NCBI GenBank assembly: GCA_035967665.1
Contig: JAYWLB010000095.1
Span: forward strand, 186,001-250,000
Direction of reading: 5' to 3'
DNA length: 64,000 nucleotides
Source of the DNA: Arctic95D-9 sp035967665
GTDB lineage: Bacteria; Verrucomicrobiota; Verrucomicrobiia; Verrucomicrobiales; DEV007
Every line of letters begins with the position of its first letter. The first letter of the stretch is position 1. Positions 1-9,130 of this stretch are shown here, piece by piece. The position numbers were made by a program, and so were the translations under genes. Below the pieces are notes generated by a model, which was given only the letters and a program-made list of their open reading frames with translations, had not been told where the DNA came from and did no database searches.

Positions 1-2334
1 TCGATTCTGCGGGCTGGCGAAGAACCGCCACTGCCCCTGACCGATGCAGCGGTCGATCCGGTCCTGTCCCGAATCGAAACCACACTGGCCGCCCGTGACG
101 ACAAACACCGGCGCGCCGCAGCCGCCTCACGCGATGACTATTGGAGAAAGCGACACGAGATCGCCAGAGCCTGGACAAAACAAAATCAGCCCGCCTCCCC
201 TCCCGGTGAAGGCCACCCGGTTGATGCATTCATCGATGCCAAAATCGAAACAGCTCTCGCCCGGAGCACCTCTTCCCCCGGCGAAAGCGAAGGCTTTGAT
301 AAAAACGTTCTCTCTGTCCTTCGCGAAGAATGCTTCCGCTGCCACGGCGACAAGGACAAAGGCGGTCTCAAGCTGGACTCTCGCGAAGCAGCCCTGCACG
401 GCGGCGACTCCGAGATTCCCTCCATCGTTCCCGGAAAGCCGGAATCCAGTGAACTCATTCTCCGCGTTCGATCCGACGACGACGATCTCATCATGCCGCC
501 AACCGGGGATCCACTTCCCGAAGATCAGATCGTCGCTCTCGAAAAATGGATTCGTGATGGTGCCCTCTGGCCCGAGCCACCGGTCGACCCCGCGAAGGTC
601 ACCAAAACCCGGAAAACCGGCGACGCCGCTTTTCTTCGCAGAATCTATCTCGACACGATAGGACTTCCGCCCACCCCGGAAGAAGCCGCTGCGTTCCTCT
701 CTGACCAATCCCCTAACAAGCGCACCAAACTCATCGACCGGCTCCTCTCCGACGAACGATGGGCCGATCACCAGATGGGTCCCTGGCTCGATCTTCTTGC
801 CGAAAACCCGACCCTTATCAATCCCTCTCTTAACAGCACCGGTCCTTTCCGCTGGTTCCTTCTCGACGCCTTCCGCGACGGCAAAGCCCTCGACCGCATC
901 GTCACCGAACTGCTCATGATGCGCGGCGACGCCGCTTACGGAGGCAGCGCCGGATTCGCTCTCGCCGCCGAAAACGACGCGCCTTTCGCCGCCAAAGGGC
1001 ACATCGTCGCATCCGCCTTTCTCGGAATCGAAATGCAATGCGCCCGCTGTCACGATTCCCCCTACCACAGCACAAGCCAGCGGGATCTCTACTCACTCGC
1101 CGCAATGCTGGAACGCAAAACTGTGACCGTCCCCGAAACCAGTCGGGTGCCCGCAGGATTCTTCGAGAAAAAGGGACGCGAATCACTCATTCAGGTCACT
1201 CTTAAACCCGACGAACCGGTCACGCCGGAATGGCCTTTCGCAGCCGTCACCGGAGCGACTGACGGAGCGACGATTGATCGGCTCATCGAAAATACCAAAG
1301 ACTCCCGCGAGCGGTTTGCCGCCCTGATAACTTCACCGGAAAACCGCCGATTTCCCCACGTCGTCGTTAACCGGATGTGGAAGCAACTCATGGGCGCCGG
1401 CTTCGTCGAACCGGCTCACGACTGGGAAGGCCGTGACATCAGCCATCCGGAACTGCTTGACTGGCTCGCCAATGAATTCGTTTCCCACGACTACGACCTG
1501 AAACATCTCATGCGCCTCATCACCACCTCCGACGCCTACCAGCGCGAAGCCGGTGACGAAAAGCTCACGTCGGCCTCCGCAGAGGAGCGTTTCTTCAGCG
1601 CCCCCGGGCGAAGGCGCCTCACTGCCGAACAAATCGTCGATTCTCTTCACGCCTCCACCGAACAGCCGATCGACTCCGAAAAAATCACCTTCGTTCACGA
1701 CGGCCGTCACCCCCTCGGCCGGAGACAGGATCTCGGGATTCCCCAACGCGCCTGGATGTTCGCAAGTCTCAACAACGAACGCGACCGCCCCAGTCTCGCC
1801 CTGCCACATGCCCAAACCACCGTCGACGTGCTTCAGGCATTCGGCTGGACCGGTGCACGGCAGAAACCGATTCTCGAGCGAGCTGTCGATCCGGATGTTC
1901 TCCAACCCGGCATTCTCGCCAACGGTCTCCTCGTGCAAAACCTGAGCCGCGCCGCCGAAGACAGCGAATTGGCGGAACTCGCCGTGAAAGCGGAATCGCC
2001 CGACGACCTCCTCGAGCATCTCTTTCTCCGCTTTCTGAGCCGCCCACCGAAACCGGCCGAAGAGAAAGCCTTTCTTCCCGCACTAAGCGACGGCTTCAAA
2101 GAGCGACTCATCCCCGCAGATCAACAGACGACCGCTCCCGAACCCGAACCGCTGCCGCTCGCCACCTGGCTGAACCACGTCACCGCCGAGGCCAACACGA
2201 TTCAACTTGAAGTGGAAAACCGCGTCCAGCGTGGCCCCAACCCCGATCCTCGTCTCAAACCCGAATGGCGCGAAATATACGAAGACATTATCTGGAGCCT
2301 CATCAACGATCGCGAATTCGTCTGGATCCCCTGA
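1..2334 (+). CDS. PSCyt1/PSCyt2/PSD1 (DUF1549-DUF1553) protein, 5' end missing
   Basis: The reading frame is open from the first base, so the gene starts before the window; 777 codons are visible. Residues near 111-115 carry a CxxCH haem motif (CFRCHG) of the planctomycete-type cytochrome PSCyt1, followed by a typical FLRRIYLDTIGLPPTPEE start of a DUF1549 (PSCyt2) core and then DUF1553 (PSD1) with VVNRMWKQLMGAGFVEP, ending in IIWSLINDREFVWIP. A DUF1549-like opening (HPVDAFIDAKIE) stands before the haem motif, so the cytochrome domain seems nested in DUF1549. The family is exported and probably acts in the periplasm; its substrate is unknown. It is followed after 122 bp by a DUF1501 gene, the usual partner. 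An internal ATG at 493 is not the start, because the domain motifs begin upstream of it. Confidence 0.9.
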   Translation, partial: SILRAGEEPPLPLTDAAVDPVLSRIETTLAARDDKHRRAAAASRDDYWRKRHEIARAWTKQNQPASPPGEGHPVDAFIDAKIETALARSTSSPGESEGFDKNVLSVLREECFRCHGDKDKGGLKLDSREAALHGGDSEIPSIVPGKPESSELILRVRSDDDDLIMPPTGDPLPEDQIVALEKWIRDGALWPEPPVDPAKVTKTRKTGDAAFLRRIYLDTIGLPPTPEEAAAFLSDQSPNKRTKLIDRLLSDERWADHQMGPWLDLLAENPTLINPSLNSTGPFRWFLLDAFRDGKALDRIVTELLMMRGDAAYGGSAGFALAAENDAPFAAKGHIVASAFLGIEMQCARCHDSPYHSTSQRDLYSLAAMLERKTVTVPETSRVPAGFFEKKGRESLIQVTLKPDEPVTPEWPFAAVTGATDGATIDRLIENTKDSRERFAALITSPENRRFPHVVVNRMWKQLMGAGFVEPAHDWEGRDISHPELLDWLANEFVSHDYDLKHLMRLITTSDAYQREAGDEKLTSASAEERFFSAPGRRRLTAEQIVDSLHASTEQPIDSEKITFVHDGRHPLGRRQDLGIPQRAWMFASLNNERDRPSLALPHAQTTVDVLQAFGWTGARQKPILERAVDPDVLQPGILANGLLVQNLSRAAEDSELAELAVKAESPDDLLEHLFLRFLSRPPKPAEEKAFLPALSDGFKERLIPADQQTTAPEPEPLPLATWLNHVTAEANTIQLEVENRVQRGPNPDPRLKPEWREIYEDIIWSLINDREFVWIP

Positions 2335-2373
2335 TCCCCGTCATGAATTGTTAACCCTCTCAAATCAGTCATC

Positions 2374-2430
2374 CAACCCTCTTAACCCTCCGACCCAACA
2401 GGGTTGAGTCAGCAATTCAACCCTCTTGAA
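2374..2430. repeat. Copy A of a dispersed AACAGGGTTGAGTCA repeat
   Basis: The spacer between the PSD1 gene and the DUF1501 gene holds CAACCCT (2374-2380), AGGGTTG (2400-2406) and CAACCCTCTT (2418-2427), forming short inverted arms. The block 2397-2417 matches 40206-40226 at 19 of 21 bases, and the core AACAGGGT recurs at 26072. Possible roles are a REP-like element or an mRNA structure between the two genes; neither is shown. Confidence 0.5.
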
Positions 2431-2456
2431 TCGACTTTCCCGCACTCCATTTTCCC

Positions 2457-3755
2457 ATGAAAAAATCCTCATCCATGAACCGAAGACACTTCCTCGGAGC
2501 CGGAGCATCTGTGGCCGGAGGTCTTGCTTTGCCACATCCACTGCTGGCCAATGCTGCCGATTCCCCGCTCATTCAGGGAAAAGCGGAACACGTTATCTCC
2601 ATCTGGCTCGGCGGCGGTATGGCCCAAACCGATACCTTCGATCCAAAGCGGAAAGGAGATCCCAAAGCAAAGAAAGCAGGCTCCTATTATGACTCGATCG
2701 AAACAGCGGTCCCCGGCGTAAAGGTCTGTGAACATCTTGCAAAAATGGCTCCTCTCATGGATCGCGTCACCGCGGTGCGAACCATCAATCACACCGTCAT
2801 CGACGAGCACGCCGCTGCGACCAACCGCATGCATACGGGCCGCCCCATCACCGGGTCGATCACCTACCCTTCGATCGGTTCGCTGATCTCTCACGAACGC
2901 GGAGCCGCAGCTGACGGCGCACCGCCCTATGTCGTCATCGGCTACCCCAACGTCACCCGCGGTCCGGGCTTTCTCGGGGCTCAGTCCGGCTATCTCTATC
3001 TCACCGACACCAGTCGGGGGCCTGCAGGATTATCGCGTCCAAAAGGAATCACCGCAAACCGGCAAATCCGCCGCGAACAATTTCTCGCAGCTCTTCAGGC
3101 ATCCAAAGATCCCAGCCATGATCGTCAGATCCAAAGCTATGACGCGGCCATCGAACAAAGCCTCAAACTGAGCGGGCCGGAGTTTAACAAAGTCTTCCAG
3201 CTCGACAAAGAGCCCGCCGACTTGCGGAGCCTCTACGGCGGTGAGTTCGGCCAGCGCTGCCTTCTCAGCCGTCGCCTCGTCGAGCACGGCGTCCGGTTCG
3301 TCGAAGTCTCACACAACCTCAACTTTCTCAACGGCACTGGATGGGACACTCACAACGAAGGCATCGTCAATCAACACGAGCTGATCCGCGAACTCGATGG
3401 TGCCGTCGCCGCTCTCATCACCGACCTGGAATCAAAGAAGCTCCTCGACAAAACTCTCATCGTCATCACGACCGAGTTTGGACGCCCCCCTGAATTCGAC
3501 GGTGGAGGCGGGCGCGGCCACCAGGGAACAGCCTTTTCCTGCGTCCTTGCCGGAGGCGGCCTTCAGCACAAAGGAGCCTGGGGTGATACCGACGACCTCG
3601 GCAAAACGATCGTCGCAAACCCCGTCGGCGTTCCCGATTTTTTTGCGACCCTCTGCGCCACCGTCGGAGTGGACTACCGCAAAAGCCTCTACGATGGCGA
3701 CCGTCCCGTCCCCATCACTGATCGCGGAGAACCGATTGCGGCGCTCTTTGGTTGA
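2457..3755 (+). CDS. DUF1501 domain-containing protein, Tat-exported
   Basis: 432 residues. The N-terminus has a twin-arginine signal (NRRHFLGAG) and a hydrophobic stretch ending in LLANA, so it is predicted to be folded before export to the periplasm. The body has the DUF1501 hallmarks: an ISIWLGGGMAQTDTFDPK opening, a central HTGRP segment, LSRRLVEHGVRFVEV, and a C-terminal TTEFGRPPEF...GRGHQGT block. DUF1501 proteins resemble the alkaline phosphatase/sulfatase fold, but no enzymatic role is established. The gene follows a PSD1 gene, the pairing seen across Planctomycetes and Verrucomicrobia. An in-frame ATG six codons downstream could also start translation without affecting the signal. 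Confidence 0.92.
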   Translation: MKKSSSMNRRHFLGAGASVAGGLALPHPLLANAADSPLIQGKAEHVISIWLGGGMAQTDTFDPKRKGDPKAKKAGSYYDSIETAVPGVKVCEHLAKMAPLMDRVTAVRTINHTVIDEHAAATNRMHTGRPITGSITYPSIGSLISHERGAAADGAPPYVVIGYPNVTRGPGFLGAQSGYLYLTDTSRGPAGLSRPKGITANRQIRREQFLAALQASKDPSHDRQIQSYDAAIEQSLKLSGPEFNKVFQLDKEPADLRSLYGGEFGQRCLLSRRLVEHGVRFVEVSHNLNFLNGTGWDTHNEGIVNQHELIRELDGAVAALITDLESKKLLDKTLIVITTEFGRPPEFDGGGGRGHQGTAFSCVLAGGGLQHKGAWGDTDDLGKTIVANPVGVPDFFATLCATVGVDYRKSLYDGDRPVPITDRGEPIAALFG

Positions 3756-3931
3756 GCTCCTTTTCTCAAACCTGAAACGCCATACATTCAGGACGAACCG
3801 TCCGGGACCTGACCGGATTCGCCCGGGAGAGGATGCGGACGCGCCTTGCACCTATCCGTGTCCGAAGTGTTGCATTCGGTTTTTTGCGGGACGCTCTCCG
3901 CCTGGTTAAGTTTAATTAACTTTTACCAGCC

Positions 3932-4675
3932 ATGATCAGATTTGCTACCAAACTGGCGCCATCAAACGAATCGCTTGAACGCGCCTGGAATGCCGGCTTT
4001 CGAAACACAGAGTTCTGGTTGAATGAAGCCTCTCTCGTTGATGTAGAGCCGGCCATCCAGGCTGCGATGGCCCGGGGGATGAAGGTGGTTCCCCACTTTC
4101 CCAACCGGGGCGATCTCAGCGAAGCGCACCTCGCGAACACGGTCCATCTTTACAGGCGACTCGATTGCAAAGCGCTCGTGATTCACGAGCCTATGGCAGC
4201 AAGATTTGAGAGAAAACTCCGCGAACTTCATCCGGAGATTCGCATCGCGGTCGAGAACGGTCGTCAAAGAGGTGAAGCCTTCGAGAGGTGGGCCGCTGCG
4301 CACCAATGGCTCACGCTCGATATTGAGCACGTCTGGAAGTTTACTCTCGGGGACACGAATTTTGACTCTCTCATCGCGTTTGTTCGAAAATTCCTGAAGG
4401 CCCACGCATCCAAAGTGATTCATGTCCACCTTCCCGGATACGTCCTCGGTTCTCCGGAGCATCGCCCCTCCTATTTCAACGCCGGGCTCGCGCGTGCCAT
4501 CTGGTCTCTACTCGAGGAACACGAATTCGACGGGTTCGTAGTCTCAGAAGCTGAGCTCGAGTTTCAAACGGACCCCCATCTTCGCCGCGACACTGTTCTC
4601 TTCGACCGCTGGCGGTCCGAACAAAACAGAAGTTCAAATCAGGCTGCCCTGTCATTCCGTAAAACGCCGACCTGA
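3932..4675 (+). CDS. Xylose isomerase-like TIM-barrel protein
   Basis: 247 residues with the rhythm of the AP endonuclease 2/sugar phosphate isomerase-epimerase TIM barrel: FRNTEFWLNEAS near the start, KALVIHEPM, RIAVENGRQ, LTLDIEHVWKF and KVIHVHLPGY on successive strands, with His, Glu and Asp residues placed like the metal ligands of that family. Family members isomerise or epimerise sugars; the substrate here cannot be read. No signal peptide, so cytoplasmic. It stands alone, 176 bp after the DUF1501 gene. The ATG at 3932 lacks a clear Shine-Dalgarno sequence. Confidence 0.7.
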   Translation: MIRFATKLAPSNESLERAWNAGFRNTEFWLNEASLVDVEPAIQAAMARGMKVVPHFPNRGDLSEAHLANTVHLYRRLDCKALVIHEPMAARFERKLRELHPEIRIAVENGRQRGEAFERWAAAHQWLTLDIEHVWKFTLGDTNFDSLIAFVRKFLKAHASKVIHVHLPGYVLGSPEHRPSYFNAGLARAIWSLLEEHEFDGFVVSEAELEFQTDPHLRRDTVLFDRWRSEQNRSSNQAALSFRKTPT

Positions 4676-4818
4676 CAAGTGTCTAAGAAAAGAAGAACGG
4701 GTTTGAAGTCCCCTTCAGGGAAACAGAACTCTGCTTTTTCGTGCGTACTGCGGGGAAGCCTCAGGAAATTCCATCTTGATTCCCGGGCTATGCTGCGCTT
4801 CTTCTGGAGTCCCCATTC

Positions 4819-5784
4819 ATGGCCAGAATTCCGCATAAGCTCTCTTTCGACCCCAGCTACGGCTACAGTCTGGAATCGCTCCTCGCACTATCCGCCCCTG
4901 CCGATCCCGTCGATTTCGATACTTTCTGGCAATCCCGACGGGAACAGGCAATGAAAGTGGCTCCCGCTCCCCGACTTGAACCACCGGAAATCCCGACTCC
5001 GAAAGGATGGGTCGGGAAAACTGTTCGCTATACAAGTACGGGCGGCCTCGAACCGGGAGGTCGTCTTCTCTGGCCGGAGAAAGGAACCCCGAATCGCGCT
5101 CTGATTTTCGGGCACGGCTATGGCGCCCCTGAGGCGGAACCGTATCCCGATTTTCTCCCCCCGGATACCATCCTGTTTTTTCCTCATGCACGCGGCCTCG
5201 GCCTGAGCAGGACCCGGGGAATTTCATCCAATCCCGCTTTCCATGTTCTTCACGGTATCCAGTCGAGAGACACCTACCTGCACGGCGGATGTGTCGATGA
5301 TCTCTGGCTCTCCGTCAGCGCCCTCCTCGAACTTTTTCCCGCGGTTGAAAATCGAATCGGCTATTGCGGAATCAGCTTCGGCGGAGGGATCGGTGCTCTC
5401 GCCCTGCCGTGGGAACCGCGAATCAGTCGCGCCCATTTCAACGTGCCAAGTTTCGGAAATCATCCGCTCCGTTTGACCATGAAAACACTCGGAAGCGGCG
5501 AAGCCGTTCGCCGTTACGCGCGAACCCATGATCCGGAAGCACTTCTCTATACCCTCTCCTATTTTGACGCGGCAGTGGCTGCCCGGCGATTAAAGATCCC
5601 GGTTCACGCCGCTCTCGCCTTATTTGACCCTTTTGTCACGCCTGCAGGTCAGTTTTCCATTTACAACGCGATCTCTTCGGAAAAGAATCTATTCGTCCTC
5701 GATGCGGGCCACTTTGAATATGCCGGACAGGCAGATCAGGTGCGTGCGCTTCAGGAGGAACTGATGAACTTTTTCCAAGACTGA
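4819..5784 (+). CDS. Acetyl xylan esterase-like alpha/beta hydrolase (AXE1/CE7 type)
   Basis: 321 residues, close to the usual length of the AXE1 family. The catalytic triad is visible: Ser186 in GISFGG, Asp270 in LALFDPFVTP and His298 in DAGHFEY. The N-terminal FDTFWQSRREQA segment is also typical. Such enzymes remove acetyl or related acyl groups from sugars. There is no signal peptide, so it would act inside the cell on imported oligosaccharides. Its stop codon overlaps the start of the next gene (TGATG), so the two are probably translated together. Confidence 0.8.
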   Translation: MARIPHKLSFDPSYGYSLESLLALSAPADPVDFDTFWQSRREQAMKVAPAPRLEPPEIPTPKGWVGKTVRYTSTGGLEPGGRLLWPEKGTPNRALIFGHGYGAPEAEPYPDFLPPDTILFFPHARGLGLSRTRGISSNPAFHVLHGIQSRDTYLHGGCVDDLWLSVSALLELFPAVENRIGYCGISFGGGIGALALPWEPRISRAHFNVPSFGNHPLRLTMKTLGSGEAVRRYARTHDPEALLYTLSYFDAAVAARRLKIPVHAALALFDPFVTPAGQFSIYNAISSEKNLFVLDAGHFEYAGQADQVRALQEELMNFFQD

Positions 5785-6512
5785 TGAACCGGGAATATCA
5801 CTGCTGGTATAGCAAATCGCTGAGCCGTGATATGGAACTTCTCGTCTTCGGACACGCCGGGGCAAAGGTAATTGTATTTCCGACCCGCGACGGGAGATTC
5901 CACGAATACGAAGACCTCAGGATCGTTGAGCAGCTCGCTCCCAAAATCGATTCCGGTCATCTACAACTCTACTGCGTCGACAGCATTGACCACGACAGCC
6001 TTTACTGCGGCTGGAAGCATCCCGCAGACCGAATGCTTCGTCATATTCAATTTGAAGACTACATCCTCAACGAAGTCTTTCCGTTTATGGAGAGTAAGAA
6101 CGGTCACGAATGCACCATTGCGCACGGTTGCAGCCTCGGCGCCTACCATGCAGGAAATATCGCACTGCGCCATCCCCACCTCTTTCGTAAACTGGCCGCC
6201 TTTTCGGGACGCTTCGATTTAACGGAACCCCTCGAATGGTTCGGCGACCTCTTCGACGGCTACTACGACGAGAACATCTACTTTCACACCCCGGGCCACT
6301 TCCTTCCCAATCTGGAAAGTGAGAAATCCCTCAGGAAGCTCCGCAACATGGATGTGGTCCTCGTCGTCGGGGAAGAGGATCCCTTCCTCGGAAGCAACCG
6401 GCATATCAGCGAACAACTGTGGAGCAAAGGAGTCCCCAACCGCCTCGAAATCTGGAAAGAACGGGCCCACCGGGGTTACTACTGGCGCCGAATGGCTCCC
6501 CTCTACCTTTGA
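5784..6512 (+). CDS. Small esterase (COG4947-like, alpha/beta hydrolase)
   Basis: 242 residues. Starts with REYHCWYSKSLSRDMELLVFGH as in the COG4947 putative esterase group, with a nucleophile elbow GCSLGAYHA (Ser117) and VVLVVGEEDPFLGSN preceding the C-terminal His. The end reads RAHRGYYWRRMAPLYL, whereas relatives usually end around GHDWPYW, so the residues after the catalytic His diverge. Predicted cytoplasmic hydrolase of unknown substrate. It overlaps the upstream acetyl xylan esterase-like gene by one base and forms a two-gene operon with it. Confidence 0.75.
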   Translation: MNREYHCWYSKSLSRDMELLVFGHAGAKVIVFPTRDGRFHEYEDLRIVEQLAPKIDSGHLQLYCVDSIDHDSLYCGWKHPADRMLRHIQFEDYILNEVFPFMESKNGHECTIAHGCSLGAYHAGNIALRHPHLFRKLAAFSGRFDLTEPLEWFGDLFDGYYDENIYFHTPGHFLPNLESEKSLRKLRNMDVVLVVGEEDPFLGSNRHISEQLWSKGVPNRLEIWKERAHRGYYWRRMAPLYL

Positions 6513-6634
6513 GAGGAGTCTTCGTCCTCCAGGCACGGACAACCTCATCCGGGGACTCTCTGCGAGGCACTTCCAGTCACGGTGCCACGGCTCCTGCTAC
6601 TAAGTAAAGATGATATCACCCCCCTTCTTCATAA

Positions 6635-6645
6635 GCATATTATGC
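6635..6645. promoter_or_regulatory. Palindrome upstream of the DUF429 gene
   Basis: GCATATTATGC is a perfect 11-bp palindrome in an AT-rich stretch about 85 bp before the DUF429 start. It could be an operator or chance; no regulator was identified. Confidence 0.2.
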
Positions 6646-6729
6646 GAATTTAATCCTTCTACCACTTGGTCAAATTTATGACTAAAGTATTCGTGTCTTT
6701 TGCCGGCGAAGCCCTCACAATCGTTCACG

Positions 6730-7410
6730 ATGGAAACTTTTTATCTGGGAATCGATGTGCAAATCAAAAGGCAACCGGCTTGGATGGCTCTCGATTCTCA
6801 ACTGCGAATGGTGAGCTCGGGATGGCTCGAAGGTGCAGATCACAAGGAGATTTGCATGGCTGCAGTCACGGTTGCGGAAGAACTGCAGGCAAGTGACGTC
6901 GCCACCGTCATCGCAGGAATCGACGCCCCTCGACGACCACTCTCAAATCCCCGTAAATTCTACAGGAACGGTAGACGAGACAGTTGGCGGCCCCGAAAGC
7001 CTGCTGAGCGTGGCTATGGCCGCCACTGTGAAATCATCATCAAAGCCGCAGGGATCGCCAATCCTCAATGGACTCCGATTCAAGACAATTGCCCTGAATG
7101 GATGGAAGTCGGCTTCGCACTGTTTACCTCACTCGAACGTGAAGGCATCACCTGCCACGAAGTCTTCCCTTCCGCCTCCTACAAGATGCTGGAAGGCGGC
7201 GACCACGCTCCGATAAGCCTCAACTTCTCAGCTTTCCGCCCGGGGCCGAAAGACATGATCGATGCCTGCATAGCCGCCTACACCGTAGCCGAGTTCGAAA
7301 ATGGTCGTGGCTGCGAAGTCGGAAACGACGGACTCGGAACCATCATCCTACCCCGCCCTCTTCCGGACATCGTTTCACCAATGCTCCTGCAATGGCCTGA
7401 GCGATTATAA
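6730..7410 (+). CDS. DUF429 family protein (RNase H-like fold, predicted nuclease)
   Basis: About 226 residues from the ATG at 6730; a TTG at 6700 would add ten residues. Motifs fit DUF429: YLGIDVQ at the N-terminus, VIAGIDAPRRPL, HEVFPSASYKML, a KDMIDACIAAYTVAEF helix and GNDGLGTIILP at the C-terminus. The acidic residues match those thought to bind metal in this predicted nuclease family, but biochemical activity is not established. The gene and its AT-rich upstream region look compositionally different from the neighbouring esterases by eye, and it lies just outside the left edge of the tRNA-Asn island. Confidence 0.7.
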   Translation: METFYLGIDVQIKRQPAWMALDSQLRMVSSGWLEGADHKEICMAAVTVAEELQASDVATVIAGIDAPRRPLSNPRKFYRNGRRDSWRPRKPAERGYGRHCEIIIKAAGIANPQWTPIQDNCPEWMEVGFALFTSLEREGITCHEVFPSASYKMLEGGDHAPISLNFSAFRPGPKDMIDACIAAYTVAEFENGRGCEVGNDGLGTIILPRPLPDIVSPMLLQWPERL

Positions 7411-7508
7411 ATATGGGTGCGCATCTGAGCCAATTTATCCGCCCCGTAATGATCTGGCATTCGCATCAACGTAGTCATTTCAACCGCTGACAACATATGG
7501 AATTTAGT

Positions 7509-7568
7509 CCCGATTTGGCACCCTCTGACACTGTGGGTCCCGCCATTAAAAATGGCTCCTCCGGTTGG
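7509..7568. repeat. Left direct repeat (attL-like)
   Basis: Sixty bases matching 14774-14833 except for one C/T difference near base 10. Positions 7553-7568 equal the last 16 bases of tRNA-Asn including the encoded CCA end; the rest of the tRNA is absent here. This is therefore the truncated end of the target left by integration. Confidence 0.75.
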
Positions 7569-7846
7569 ACTATATCTTATAAGGTGTTTATTTACAGAAC
7601 ATTATGCCTCAAACCATACACAGAAAGTGCATCCTGCTCCACTGCCGAAACCTGCTCTTAGGAACTTTTCATGCACAGTTGACCATTCAAATGCCAATTC
7701 TTGAATTCGCTTGAAACGGTCTACGAATCGAGCGGAGTTTCCGTAAGCGATCCGTGGGAAGATGCAGCGCTATGTTACATGGGATTCGCTCAATTTGCCC
7801 TGCTCCATCCATCAGACGACCCACTCCTCCCCCGAGCAACGGTTGG
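7569..7846. other. Left end of the island, no recognised gene
   Basis: The 278 bp between the left repeat and the CDF gene hold no recognised gene. A short frame from TTG 7701 to 7874 (57 codons, containing DPWEDAALCYMGFAQF) has protein-like composition but runs antisense into the end of the CDF gene and resembles nothing I know; it may be a remnant or chance. Confidence 0.4.
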
Positions 7847-8764
7847 TTACGCCACCTTCCCGGGCTCGATGTGAACGGCTACATCTCTAATTCCCAGTCC
7901 GCTGGCCAGAAGAGCATCTTTCACTTCATGCGCAATACGGTGCCCTTCGCTTACGGAAAGAGACCCGTCAACAATGACATGAATATCAACGAACATAACC
8001 AGTCCACTTGTCCTTAGGCGGCACTTATCAAGGCCCAACACTTCCGGAACGGATCTCGCAATTTTCACGATTCTTCCAACGGTCTCTGGCGGAGGTGAGA
8101 CGTCAAGAATCTCGCGCAGGGCATTCCGAAAAAGGCGACCGCCGTTAAACGCGACCACCCCGGAAGCGAACAGGGCTGCCCAGTCATCTGCGCTCTCGAA
8201 CCCCTCCCCCGCGAATAATGCGATAGAAATTCCAATCAAGGCAGCAACCGAGGTAAGAGAATCAGAACGATGATGCCACGCATCAGTCTGCATCGCCTTG
8301 CTTCCGATTTTACCTCCAATCTGATAGAGAACTCGAAACATGCTCTCCTTGGCGAGAATCACAAAAATCAGGACCACCAACGTGAAGGGAGAGGGAAGAT
8401 GGTGAGGAGTCCGAATCTCAACGAGACTCTGAATAGCAATTCCAACAGAAGCACCCAACAGAGCTGTCGCCACGACCAGTGCAGCAAGAGGTTCGGCTTT
8501 CCCAAATCCATAGGGATAATCTTCCGTGGCCGGCTGGGAGGCAATCCTCAAGCTTCCCCATACAACCATCGAACTCATGATGTCGAGCATCGATTCGACA
8601 CCGTCCGCAACCAGAGCATATGAATGCCCCAGTACCCCGGCAGCCACTTTCACCACTGCTAGAACGGTGCTTGCTACGATCCCCCAAACGGTGGCCCGCA
8701 TTCCACGGGCGGTGGCTTGTCGTAATCGGCCATCCGGATCATCACTTTCCGATATCGGGCGCAT
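7847..8764 (-). CDS. Cation diffusion facilitator (CDF) family transporter
   Basis: About 305 residues from the ATG at 8764 (MRPISESDD); an upstream ATG at 8845 would add 27 non-conserved residues. The CDF signature is clear: VADGVESMLDIMSS in the second helix and WHHRSDSLTS in the fifth, giving the paired D/H metal site, PYGFGKAEPLAAL after the second helix, and a C-terminal cytoplasmic domain ending in VAVHIEPGK. Such inner-membrane antiporters export Zn2+, Fe2+, Mn2+ or similar ions. The specificity-determining first ligand is Asp here, but I would not assign a metal. It lies in the tRNA island next to a haem protein and a Cys/His-rich secreted protein. Confidence 0.88.
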   Translation of the reverse strand: MRPISESDDPDGRLRQATARGMRATVWGIVASTVLAVVKVAAGVLGHSYALVADGVESMLDIMSSMVVWGSLRIASQPATEDYPYGFGKAEPLAALVVATALLGASVGIAIQSLVEIRTPHHLPSPFTLVVLIFVILAKESMFRVLYQIGGKIGSKAMQTDAWHHRSDSLTSVAALIGISIALFAGEGFESADDWAALFASGVVAFNGGRLFRNALREILDVSPPPETVGRIVKIARSVPEVLGLDKCRLRTSGLVMFVDIHVIVDGSLSVSEGHRIAHEVKDALLASGLGIRDVAVHIEPGKVA

Positions 8765-9027
8765 AGTAGTTATGATGCAGAGCAGCTGTCTCGCGAAATT
8801 AATGCCCCATGGCTTGAACTGTCTTTTCCGATCTACGCCAGCCATCCTGGCAACGCTTTCGTATCATGAAAAAGTGTGAGCATCAGAAGTGAAGTCAACG
8901 CCCGAGCTGCGGAAAAGTGCACCAATCACCCTCTGGTTAAATCCAGCGCCCAACTTCTAGAGACTGAACACTTCTGTCGACACAGTCACAGAAAGCCCTC
9001 CGGAAATCCTGACCGAAAAACTCCTGA

Positions 9028-9056
9028 CCTTGTCTCCCCAATCAAGGGAGACAAGG
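9028..9056 (-). terminator. Strong hairpin after the cytochrome c'-like gene
   Basis: CCTTGTCTCCC and GGGAGACAAGG form a perfect 11-bp stem around a 7-base loop, between the 3' end of the cytochrome gene (9131) and the start of the CDF gene, both on the minus strand. There is no run of T after it, so it may be an mRNA-stabilising or rho-assisted structure. A second small hairpin (CTGCAC/GTGCAG, 9074-9091) lies beside it. Confidence 0.5.
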
Positions 9057-9130
9057 ATTACTGGAGCATCACCCTGCACAATTACGTGCAGGTAATGTCA
9101 GGGTACTGGATCACTTCCTTGTTAGATGCC

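Noticed and set aside
127..1068. 313-residue frame on the minus strand
   Set aside because: Antisense shadow of the PSD1 gene, whose plus-strand frame has clear domain motifs.
493..2334. Start of the first gene at ATG 493
   Set aside because: The frame is open from base 1 and the haem motif lies upstream of 493, so the gene is truncated at its 5' end.
7701..7874. 57-codon frame (DPWEDAALCYMGFAQF) at the left island edge
   Set aside because: Protein-like by eye, but no family, TTG start only, and it overlaps the end of the CDF gene antisense; kept as a note within the gap feature.
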